A stretch of 50,000 bases of DNA from Deltaproteobacteria bacterium. GTDB lineage: Bacteria; Desulfobacterota; Deferrisomatia; Deferrisomatales; BM512. This document shows positions 9,242-16,547 of this stretch, piece after piece (within the stretch, counting starts at the first letter, position 1; each line of letters begins with the position of its first letter). A program made the position numbers and the translations under genes. The stretch spans positions 1-50,000 of the forward strand of contig PKTT01000036.1 in assembly GCA_002869015.1 (NCBI GenBank). The letters are read 5' to 3'. Under the pieces are notes generated by a model. That model had not been told where the DNA came from. It was given only the letters and a program-made list of their open reading frames with translations, and did no database searches.

Positions 9242-11482
9242 CTATTGCCTCCCCGCCTCTAAAGCGGACATATCCATAGCCATGCGGGGGCACTCGGCGA
9301 CGCAGATGCCGCAACCCTTGCAGAACTCTCCATCGATTTTATAGCTCTCCCCCTCCCTGCTGATCACCCCCTCAGGGCAGCTGAAAAGGCAGGTGTCGCA
9401 AGCGGTGCAGGTGCCGCAGGAGAAGCAGCGCTCCGCCTCTTCAGGCCCCGCTATACCCTCTGATACTTCAATAAATGAAGTTATTCGTTCCGTGACCGGC
9501 AGGTGTTTTTCAGCCATTGGCGGTCGCTCCTCAAAAAAATCGGCGCGAACCCCCTCCGAGCTTACCTTTGGGTTCTCCTCTTTTCTTGCCCCACCCTTCA
9601 ATGCCAGGGCCGCGACTCTCCTACCATCGCCTATGGCGTGTGCGACGGTGCCCGCGCCAGTCGAGATATCTCCTGCAAGCCAGACATTAAGAGATTCAAC
9701 GCCATTTATGACGCGATCCCCATCGACCGACCAGCCATCAGGCAGGAGCCCCTCTTCAGGGGATTGCCCCAGCGCCATAAACAATCTGGTGCAGGGTATT
9801 ACCCTCTTTCTATCTGTGACTACAGGGCGGCGGCGGCCCGACTCGTCATAGTCGAAGAGCTCCACCTCCGCGACCTCTAGCGCCGAGATCGCTCCTTCAC
9901 CCTTAGCTCCGACGGGCTGGCTGTAAAGCTCAAGCCTGACCCCCTCCTCAACTGCGTCGGAGACCTCATCGTCGATGGCGGGCATCTCCTCGCGGCCTCG
10001 CCTGTAGAGCAGCGTGACCTTTTCCGCGCCCAGCCTGAGAGCTGTCCTCGCGCAGTCAACGGCTGTGTTCCCGCCCCCGGCAACCGCTACCTCCTCACCG
10101 GCAAGGCTCATCCGCTCGCCGGACTTCACAGCGCGCAGGAATGCTATACCCTGCTCAACACCCGAGAGGTCGCCAAAGCCCAGGTCGGCAAGCCGCCCCA
10201 GTCCCACCGCAATAACCACGGCATCATTTTCTTTGGATAGCGCCACAATCTTTTCAGAATCAACGGCAGTAGCGGGGATAAAATTCACCCCCAGCGCTTC
10301 GATGCGCCTTATCTCACGGTCGAGAATATCATTGGGAAGCCGGTACTCAGGAATGCCATACCGAAGAACTCCCCCGAACCCCTCCGCTGCTTCGTAAATC
10401 GTAACCGAGTGACCAGCCCGCGCAGCCTCAAAGGCAGCTGAAAGCCCTGCGGGACCTCCCCCGATTATGGCGATGCGTTTGGGGTTTTTATTTTCATCTT
10501 TTTTGGGAGGAGGGGAATCACCGTTGTCGCCGATCCAGCGCTCCAGCCCTCGTATATTTACAGACCCGTCGTAGAGCCTTCTGCTGCAACCGCCCATACA
10601 AGGCGCAGGGCAAACCCGCCCGCACACCGAGGGAAGAGGCTGGGTTGCCGAAAGGTGGCGCGCGGCGGCATCTGCACCATCGGCCTTGAGGGTCTGTATG
10701 AAGCCGACTACATCATTGCCTGCGGGACACTCACCGTTACAGGGCGCTTCGTGGAATAGGTAATGGGGTGTCTGCGTTCGCCAATCACCCGTGCAAACAG
10801 GCGCGAAGCGTTCAGTAATATGCTCTGTGAGGGGGAGTATCTCCGGGAAGCGGCCCAATACATAATCGCCGCCCGCCTTCGACGCACCCTCGGGCGCTTT
10901 GGTGGGCTCGAAAATCTCCACCGCACCATACGCCTCCTCGGCCGCCCCCAGGTCGCCGGATAGGCCAACCTTCTCATAAGCGTCGGCTATAACCTCCGTC
11001 GGCAGCTCCAGGAGCCGGGCATAAGCGCCGACCAAGGTTGTATTTATTATAACCACCGAGGCGGTGCCGATACCGTGCTTCCTGGCTATCGAGGTGGCGT
11101 CTATGACGCCTACCCTTAAGGAGGGATAGCGCTTTGCTACCGCAGCCCCCTCTTCAGTTGTGTTTATTAAGAGGAGCGCTCCGGGAGCGACACCATCCAG
11201 CACGGCGGGGCTCATGAGGCCTGGGTCGAGGACTATGAGATGGTCGGGGTTGTATACTTTATTGCGATTGGTAATTCTCTTATCGTCAACGCGGGTATAG
11301 GCGCGAATGGGGGCGCCCGCCCTTTCGGAGCCGTAGTCTCCAAAGGTCTGAACTTGAAGGCCGAGGCGGCTATAGAGGGTAGCGATTAGCTTGGCCAGGG
11401 TTACGCCTCCCTGCCCGCCCCTGCCATGGACCCTTAACTCAAGGGGAACTTTGAACGTGCCTCTATCCTTACTCTCTGACAT
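9242..11482 (-). CDS. Fusion: 2-oxoacid oxidoreductase gamma + GltD-like FAD/NAD(P) reductase + 2x[4Fe-4S] delta
   Basis: A 746-aa three-part protein. Residues 1-190 are the gamma domain (RVHGRGGQGGVTLAKL, GDYGSERAGAPI). Residues about 240-680 match the glutamate synthase small-subunit-like flavoprotein: cluster cysteines 248, 252, 287, 291, 295 and 299, FAD motif IIGGGPAGLSAAFEAARAG at 339, NAD(P) motif AGGGNTAVDCART and WLAGDISTGAGTVAHA. The C-terminus carries ferredoxin-type motifs CFSCGTCTACDTC and CKGCGICVAECP. It starts at an ATG behind GGAGAGGG and is first in the operon. Its parts correspond to PadE, PadH and PadF of phenylglyoxylate:NAD+ oxidoreductase. Inference: the complex hands electrons directly to NAD(P)+. 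Confidence 0.9.
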   Translation of the reverse strand: MSESKDRGTFKVPLELRVHGRGGQGGVTLAKLIATLYSRLGLQVQTFGDYGSERAGAPIRAYTRVDDKRITNRNKVYNPDHLIVLDPGLMSPAVLDGVAPGALLLINTTEEGAAVAKRYPSLRVGVIDATSIARKHGIGTASVVIINTTLVGAYARLLELPTEVIADAYEKVGLSGDLGAAEEAYGAVEIFEPTKAPEGASKAGGDYVLGRFPEILPLTEHITERFAPVCTGDWRTQTPHYLFHEAPCNGECPAGNDVVGFIQTLKADGADAAARHLSATQPLPSVCGRVCPAPCMGGCSRRLYDGSVNIRGLERWIGDNGDSPPPKKDENKNPKRIAIIGGGPAGLSAAFEAARAGHSVTIYEAAEGFGGVLRYGIPEYRLPNDILDREIRRIEALGVNFIPATAVDSEKIVALSKENDAVVIAVGLGRLADLGFGDLSGVEQGIAFLRAVKSGERMSLAGEEVAVAGGGNTAVDCARTALRLGAEKVTLLYRRGREEMPAIDDEVSDAVEEGVRLELYSQPVGAKGEGAISALEVAEVELFDYDESGRRRPVVTDRKRVIPCTRLFMALGQSPEEGLLPDGWSVDGDRVINGVESLNVWLAGDISTGAGTVAHAIGDGRRVAALALKGGARKEENPKVSSEGVRADFFEERPPMAEKHLPVTERITSFIEVSEGIAGPEEAERCFSCGTCTACDTCLFSCPEGVISREGESYKIDGEFCKGCGICVAECPRMAMDMSALEAGRQ

Positions 11483-11686
11483 TACCCTCTCCGGTTCCTG
11501 GAGCCCAAATGAATTGTAACTCAGCTTTTTGATTATGCCATCTCAAGTAGGGTATATAAATGAAAAGATGTGCGCCAAAAGAGCTGTGAGAGAGAGTACT
11601 CTTGTAATCGGCAGGGAAATTTTGCTAGATTGCCCATCTTAAAACGTGTTTTTATTGACTTTACCCTTTACCGTTGAGGTCGGCAG

Positions 11687-12898
11687 ATGAAAATTCTAAA
11701 GGCAAGCTGCGCTTCAACGCTTAAATTATCACTGATATTGCTACTCCTCCTCGCCGCAACTTCAGCAACAATGGCGGCCACCGCCGAGGTGGACTTCATC
11801 TCGCATATTAAAAGCATCTTGCTCTTAAAACGCGACCCGATCAGGGCCGAACTCCTTGCCCAGCGATTGATGGACCAGAAGGGGGCCGATGACCCGGACC
11901 TCATCATAATTGACACGCGAGAGTCTGGAGACTACGCCAAAGGGCACATTCCAGGGGCAATATCCATCCCCCTATTCGACCTCCCTGCGGCAATTGAAAA
12001 TGGCTCAATATCCAGCGACAAAGATATCGTAGTCGCTTCTTATGATGGAGGAGACGGCATGATGGCCGCGCTCCTTATAGACATCTTCAGGGTCGAAGAC
12101 CCAGGCGCCCAGAAGAAGGCGCTGGAGAATGGGTCAAAGCCTCCATATCCGAGGGCGACCAGCCTCTTTGCAGGCATGGAAACATGGTCGCTATCCCTTG
12201 CAACGGAGAAGGGGCGCTTTGACAACGCGCTGGGCTGCGCCAGGGTTGAGCGTCCAGCGGAGACCACTCCTAATTCCGTAGGGGAGAGGTTCCAGCCCCC
12301 AGGAGTTGAGTCAGCTGAGCTTAAAAGCGGGTTTAAAGAATTCGTGCTGAAGCGCGCTCGGGAGTATTTTGCAAAATTCGCCAACCAGAAGGAGCTGACC
12401 GTCACTGGTGTAGAAATAACCGACGACTCCATCAGAGGGAAAAAGACTCAAATTTTCAGCGTAAGGAAAGGGTTCCATTACATCTTCGGACACATCCCCG
12501 GAGCTGTTAGCGCGCCCTCAAACCTCTTATTGGAGTCTGAATACCTTAGCCTCATATACCCTGCCCGCGAAGTGGACCTCTACTGTTACACAGGCATGAA
12601 CGGAGGCATGGCCTCAATGGCCCTCGGCATCCTCGGCTATAAAGCGCGCAACATCAAATACGGCATAAATGGGTGGACCCTCTCGGAGAAGGTCATCTCC
12701 GGCCACCTTAAACATTTCGACCTTAAATGGGGTTGGGATTTCCCCCTTGCAAAGGGGAGCGAGCCCGGAGGGCCATTATGGGAAGATATTGTAGAGCCTA
12801 AAGGATGCGAGGGCTGCCATAGCGACCTTACAGCGCTCTCCCTTGCGGTCACCGCCCCCTCACCGGACGGCGAGATTAAGAAAAAGCAGCGCATATGA
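11687..12898 (+). CDS. Exported tandem-rhodanese protein with C-terminal haem motif (5' part of an interrupted gene)
   Basis: A 403-aa exported protein with a signal peptide (about 1-30, ending ATMAATA). Rhodanese domain 1 (about 55-125) has IIDTRESGDYAKGHIPGA but no cysteine in its active loop (ASYDGGDG), so it is probably inactive. Rhodanese domain 2 (about 250-345) has GHIPGAVSAP and an active-loop Cys300 in YCYTGMNGG. A CEGCH c-type haem site follows (Cys374/Cys377/His378). The frame hits TGA at 12896-12898 but stays open beyond with two more CXXCH motifs. A role in extracytoplasmic sulfur/selenium or electron transfer is inferred. Confidence 0.82.
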   Translation: MKILKASCASTLKLSLILLLLLAATSATMAATAEVDFISHIKSILLLKRDPIRAELLAQRLMDQKGADDPDLIIIDTRESGDYAKGHIPGAISIPLFDLPAAIENGSISSDKDIVVASYDGGDGMMAALLIDIFRVEDPGAQKKALENGSKPPYPRATSLFAGMETWSLSLATEKGRFDNALGCARVERPAETTPNSVGERFQPPGVESAELKSGFKEFVLKRAREYFAKFANQKELTVTGVEITDDSIRGKKTQIFSVRKGFHYIFGHIPGAVSAPSNLLLESEYLSLIYPAREVDLYCYTGMNGGMASMALGILGYKARNIKYGINGWTLSEKVISGHLKHFDLKWGWDFPLAKGSEPGGPLWEDIVEPKGCEGCHSDLTALSLAVTAPSPDGEIKKKQRI

Positions 12899-13213
12899 GG
12901 CCAAACTCAGGTGCCCGTGCCGGTTGCCAAAAACGTCTGGATGGTTGACCCCTCTGCTAAGCCCTACTCCAATGTCTTTACCGACGCACTGGTACCCGCC
13001 GGCTGCAAACATAAATGCGCCTTCTGCCATGGGGGCGAGAGCGAAAGCGCCGAGGCGCATGTCGCCCACTCAACCATGACGCCGCTTGACAGCGCAAAGA
13101 AGTGCAACGCCTGCCACCCCGCCAAAACCATCTCCGACGTCACTGTAATCCACACCACCTTCCGCCGCTATAAAGCAATAGAGTTTGAAAACGCCACCCC
13201 CTGCGCACCCTAG
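12899..13213 (+). pseudogene. 3' part of the same multihaem gene, in frame after a TGA
   Basis: Codons after the TGA at 12896 continue in the same frame for 104 residues to a TAG at 13211. They encode two further c-type haem sites (CAFCH and CNACH) plus HVAHS and IHTTF histidines that could be distal ligands. There is no signal peptide, so separate translation (GTG at 12911, with only GAGG 10 nt upstream) would leave haem motifs in the cytoplasm where they cannot be matured. One original trihaem rhodanese protein broken by a nonsense codon is the simplest reading. Recoding of TGA (selenocysteine or readthrough) is possible but not shown. Confidence 0.6.
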
Positions 13214-13312
13214 ACTAACTTCTGAAGCAAAAGTAAATACTCCTAAAGCTCCTAGTAAATTATTCCGATAGTAGTACGTATTATGGTTAATTCGCCTAGG
13301 GAGGGTGGAAAA

Positions 13313-13714
13313 ATGAACAAATTTACGTTTGCAATTCTGACGGTGCTCATTGCCGCGACCCTCGCCGTAGCGGCACCGAAAACAGCAAACACGGGGCAGT
13401 GCGTCAAGGACTGCGTCCAGGCCTTTAATAAGGCTACTCCCGATAAAGGCGCTGACTCGATCTTAAAGTTCGCACAGAAGGGCTGCTCGGAGTGGTGTAA
13501 GGATGAATATGCTCCCGGTGATGGCTACTTTTGGGCCGATGGAGTTTGCAACGAGAAGTACCAGGATGAGGACCCCGACTGCGAACAGCCTGAATGGTCG
13601 GATGTCGGGAAGTTGCTGCCCCTCGGCTCCCAGTGCGCCGCCGACTCCGAATGCCAGAGCGGGAACTGCTTTTACGTAGTATTCGCGCCATACCCATACT
13701 GTTCGTACCCATAA
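13313..13714 (+). CDS. Small secreted cysteine-rich protein
   Basis: A 133-aa protein; the ATG at 13313 is preferred over the upstream frame opening at 13283 because GGGAGGGTGG lies just before it. It has a signal peptide (about 1-20, LIAATLAVAAP). The mature part holds ten cysteines in CVKDC, KGCSEWC, GVC, PDC, SQCAADSECQSGNC and a final YC. The even number and the C-x5-C-x3-C ending suggest disulfide-bonded knots of the kind used in exported eukaryote-like EGF/Dickkopf-type modules. No catalytic motif is seen and no family is recognised. A strong terminator follows, so it is a monocistronic gene. Confidence 0.75.
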   Translation: MNKFTFAILTVLIAATLAVAAPKTANTGQCVKDCVQAFNKATPDKGADSILKFAQKGCSEWCKDEYAPGDGYFWADGVCNEKYQDEDPDCEQPEWSDVGKLLPLGSQCAADSECQSGNCFYVVFAPYPYCSYP

Positions 13715-13748
13715 ACAAGCAAAGTGCATGAGCGATAGTAATGCTTAA

Positions 13749-13783
13749 GGGGTGTGGTGGTGGACCACACCCCGCTTTTTTTT
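13749..13783 (+). terminator. Rho-independent terminator
   Basis: GGGGTGTGGT (13749-13758) pairs with ACCACACCCC (13764-13773) around a 5-nt loop, followed by GC and eight T residues. It terminates the cysteine-rich protein gene just before the convergent HMG-CoA lyase gene ends at 13795. Confidence 0.9.
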
Positions 13784-13794
13784 AACAGGCGCTG

Positions 13795-14676
13795 CTAAAG
13801 CAATTTCAGGCAATCCCCGGCAACGCCCTTAAGCCTCTCCATATCTATGCCCACCTCGTAGCCAAGGGACCGCAAAAGATAGACCAGATCGATGGTGTCC
13901 ATATTCCCCTTGGCACCCTCCGCGAAGGGGCATCCCCCGAGCCCGCCGATAGACCCCTCAAAGCGTCGATAACCCTGCATCAAGGCGACTAGCGTGTTGG
14001 CCCCCGCGACCCCGAAGGTGTCGTGTAGATGCAGCCCCACATCGGCGGGGTCGAACTCCTCCGCAACCAGCGCCAAGAGCTCCTCGACGTGGAGGGGGCT
14101 GGCGCAGCCGTATGTATCGCACAGAGTAAGGCGGCTAAAGCCCATCTCACGAGCCCGCCTGAGATAGCCCATCGTCCGAGTGGAGGGCACCTTGCCCTCC
14201 TGTGGGCAGACCCAGGTCATTGAGGTCGAGAGGCGCATGTTAACTCCGGCGCTCCTCCCCAGCTCCGCAACCTCTTCAAGGTCGGCAAGAACGCTCTCTA
14301 TATCGCGGCCCAGATTTGCCCTTGAGTGAGCTTCGGTGAGGGAGAGCAAGCAGACTACGTTTCTCGCCCCCGCGTCGATGGCAAGCTTAAGGCCGCGAAG
14401 GTTGGGCACCAGTGACCAGACACGCTCTTCATATCCGCCGAGTTCAGCCAGGACTCCTGCGGCGTCCGCCATCTGCGGCAAAAGCTTGGGGTTTACAAAG
14501 GAGCATGCCTCAACCTCGTCGACCCCGGCGTCCAGGAGCGCCTTTACCCACCCTGCCCTGCTGGCGGCGCTTAGCACAGGAGCAGCGGACTGGAGTCCAT
14601 CCCGCGCGGATACGTCGACAATTCTGACAAAGCCGCGCTTGTTACCCAATGATTTTGTGACCAAGAGTTCGTTCAT
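13795..14676 (-). CDS. Hydroxymethylglutaryl-CoA lyase
   Basis: Cleaves HMG-CoA to acetyl-CoA and acetoacetate, the last step of leucine breakdown. A DRE-TIM barrel of about 293 aa. It has VDVSARDGLQSA (catalytic Arg/metal Asp), CSFVNPKLLPQMADA, LHLHDTFGVAGANT (metal His pair) and the flexible loop GGLGGCPFAEGAKGN with the catalytic cysteine. Start: ATG 14676 with GGAAGG upstream is preferred; ATG 14706 (ten residues longer) is possible. It is transcribed leftwards after the MerR gene and sits next to a divergent operon of acyl-CoA dehydrogenase, carboxyltransferase, acetoacetyl-CoA synthetase and methylglutaconyl-CoA hydratase, which fixes its role. The equivalent gene is called liuE or mvaB elsewhere. 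Confidence 0.92.
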   Translation of the reverse strand: MNELLVTKSLGNKRGFVRIVDVSARDGLQSAAPVLSAASRAGWVKALLDAGVDEVEACSFVNPKLLPQMADAAGVLAELGGYEERVWSLVPNLRGLKLAIDAGARNVVCLLSLTEAHSRANLGRDIESVLADLEEVAELGRSAGVNMRLSTSMTWVCPQEGKVPSTRTMGYLRRAREMGFSRLTLCDTYGCASPLHVEELLALVAEEFDPADVGLHLHDTFGVAGANTLVALMQGYRRFEGSIGGLGGCPFAEGAKGNMDTIDLVYLLRSLGYEVGIDMERLKGVAGDCLKLL

Positions 14677-14747
14677 GGAGGGCCTTCCGTCGGTGGAGGT
14701 TGGCATCTACCCAATCTTAACACCGGCAGGCTTTTACGCGGAAACCC

Positions 14748-15158
14748 TTAATAGTTGGAGCCGGAGTCGTTGCCCTCCAGCTGACTTAGGCGTGTCATCA
14801 TCCCCCCGACGTATTGGAGGAGTTCTGTCTGCATCTTCTCAACCTCCGCCTTTCTGGCGGAGAGGTCCTGCAAAACCTTTTTGAAATGCTCAAGGGCTTT
14901 TTTTACCTGGTCAATTTCATTCATATCCGCCGTGGCGCTGCCCAATATATCGGAAATTTCATCAAGGGTAAGGCCAAAGCGTTTGCCCCTAAGGATTAGC
15001 TTTAACCTGGTTCGCTCACGCTTGTCGAAGAGGCGGTGGTCGCCCCCCGAGCGGCCGGGGCGGATTAACCCCTTCTCCTCATAATAACGGATAGTTCGCG
15101 GAGTAATGCCGAGCTCACGTGATAGGTCGGTTATCGTCCAAAGCCCCTCTTTTGCCAT
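14748..15158 (-). CDS. MerR-family transcriptional regulator (LiuR-like)
   Basis: A 136-aa MerR protein. The winged HTH spans residues 5-75 (TITDLSRELGITPRTIRYYEEKGLI, then RLKLILRGKRFGLTLDEI) and a coiled-coil dimer helix runs about 80-120. There are no cysteine metal ligands, so an organic effector is expected. The ATG at 15158 follows GGGGGAAG; an upstream extension to 15203 lacks a site. It is divergent from the acyl-CoA dehydrogenase operon, whose promoter has the 19-bp spacer typical of MerR control. By position and family it corresponds to LiuR, the regulator of leucine/isovalerate use in proteobacteria. Confidence 0.88.
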   Translation of the reverse strand: MAKEGLWTITDLSRELGITPRTIRYYEEKGLIRPGRSGGDHRLFDKRERTRLKLILRGKRFGLTLDEISDILGSATADMNEIDQVKKALEHFKKVLQDLSARKAEVEKMQTELLQYVGGMMTRLSQLEGNDSGSNY

Positions 15159-15288
15159 ACAACTTCCCCCTTCAAAGTTTACCCTAACGTCATGATGCAG
15201 CATCTACGTGATCATTGTCAAGATGAAGAGTTAAGCCTATAAATATAGGATATTTTATAATTACAGCTACTTTTAAGCTACTTGACCC

Positions 15289-15319
15289 TTGACATCATTG
15301 TTAACTTGAACGTTAATGT
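15289..15319 (+). promoter_or_regulatory. MerR-type promoter with operator, leucine operon
   Basis: TTGACA (15289-15294) and TAATGT (15314-15319) are separated by 19 bp, the overlong spacer characteristic of MerR-activated promoters. An inverted repeat TTAAC-N6-GTTAA (15301-15316) is centred in the spacer. The 17-bp core TTAACTTGAACGTTAAT recurs with three changes at 32040-32056. The MerR gene is encoded 130 bp upstream on the other strand. Confidence 0.7.
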
Positions 15320-15380
15320 AGCTCTGAGACTGAACAAACACCTTTTTATAATGCGCAAACAGCCTATGGAGATCAGCGCC

Positions 15381-16535
15381 ATGTCACTTTCATATGAGCT
15401 AAACGCAGAGCAGAACATACTCCGCCAGTCAGTCAGGGAATTTGCAGAAAAAGAGATCAAGCCTGTCGCGCGGGAGTTGGACGCCAAGGAGATTTTCAGC
15501 TATGAGCTTACCGCAAAGATGGCTGAGCTCGGACTCTTCGGCATCTTCGTCCCGCCGGAATATGGCGGCGCGGGGCTCGACTACGTCTCCTACATTATAG
15601 CGGTGGAGGAGCTGGCGCGAATCGACGGCTCTCAGGCTGCAACCATAGCGGCGGGCAACTCCCTAGGCATTGGCCCCATATACTACTTCGGCACCCAGGA
15701 GCAGAAAGAGGAGTGGCTTCCCCGCCTCTGCACTGGAGAGATATTAGCGGGCTTCGGGCTCACCGAGCCCACCGCAGGCTCCGACGCCAGCGGCTCAAGA
15801 ACTCACGCGGTAAGAGATGGGGACGACTGGATTTTAAACGGCTCCAAAATATTCATAACCAACGCCGCCTGCGACATCACGGGAGTCATCGTGGTGCAGG
15901 CAGTGACAGGTAAAAAATCAGACGGCAGAAAGGAGCTCTCCTGCTTCCTGGTCCCGGCGGATGCGAAGGGCCTCACCAAGAAGGCCATGAAAAACAAGAT
16001 GATGTGGCGCGCCTCCAACACGGCGGAGCTTTACTTTGATGAGATACGCCTCCCCTCCTCCGCGCTCCTCGGCAAGCAGGGCGACGGCTTCCGCCAGATG
16101 ATGATCACCCTCGACGGCGGACGCCTCTCCATCGGCTCAATGGGGCTGGGCGGTGCGCAGGGCGCCTTTGAGCTTGCCCTCGCCTACTCGCAGGAGCGCA
16201 AACAGTTCAACCAGAGCCTCTTCTCCTTCCAGGCGACCCAGTTCAAGCTCGCAAACATGGCTACAGAGATCGAGGCTGCGCGCAACATGCTCTATAAAGC
16301 GTGCTGGCTAAAAGACAACAAAAAGCCCTTCGGCAAGCTCGCGGCCATGGCGAAGCTATACTGCTCAGAGGTGATGGGGCGGGTGGCCGACGAGGCGGTG
16401 CAGATCCACGGCGGCTACGGCCTGATGCAGGAGTATGACGTCGAGCGCTTCTACCGGGACCAAAAGCTCCTCACCATCGGCGAGGGCACCAGCGAGGTCC
16501 AGCGGATAGTAATCGCCCGCCACCTCTCGGATTAA
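15381..16535 (+). CDS. Acyl-CoA dehydrogenase of the leucine/isovalerate operon
   Basis: A 384-aa short-chain acyl-CoA dehydrogenase; start ATG 15381 with GGAG 9 nt upstream (an opening at 15282 would run through the promoter). Motifs: LTEPTAGSDASG, GGYGLMQEYDVERFYRD and IGEGTSEVQR. Context (HMG-CoA lyase, methylglutaconyl-CoA hydratase) calls for isovaleryl-CoA dehydrogenase. However, the catalytic Glu is at the canonical position (Glu368 in GEGTSEV), and the alternative position used by known isovaleryl-CoA dehydrogenases is Gly (LDGGRLSIG). Glutaryl-CoA dehydrogenase (non-decarboxylating) is the rival reading because the next gene is GcdA-like. FAD enzyme; electrons go to ETF. Confidence 0.87.
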   Translation: MSLSYELNAEQNILRQSVREFAEKEIKPVARELDAKEIFSYELTAKMAELGLFGIFVPPEYGGAGLDYVSYIIAVEELARIDGSQAATIAAGNSLGIGPIYYFGTQEQKEEWLPRLCTGEILAGFGLTEPTAGSDASGSRTHAVRDGDDWILNGSKIFITNAACDITGVIVVQAVTGKKSDGRKELSCFLVPADAKGLTKKAMKNKMMWRASNTAELYFDEIRLPSSALLGKQGDGFRQMMITLDGGRLSIGSMGLGGAQGAFELALAYSQERKQFNQSLFSFQATQFKLANMATEIEAARNMLYKACWLKDNKKPFGKLAAMAKLYCSEVMGRVADEAVQIHGGYGLMQEYDVERFYRDQKLLTIGEGTSEVQRIVIARHLSD

Positions 16536-16547
16536 GGGGGTTACCAA

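Noticed and set aside
12896-12898. Selenocysteine codon as a firm call
   Set aside because: The hairpin after the TGA is weak, the neighbouring residues form no CXXU-like motif, and no selenocysteine machinery is in view. Kept only as a hypothesis.
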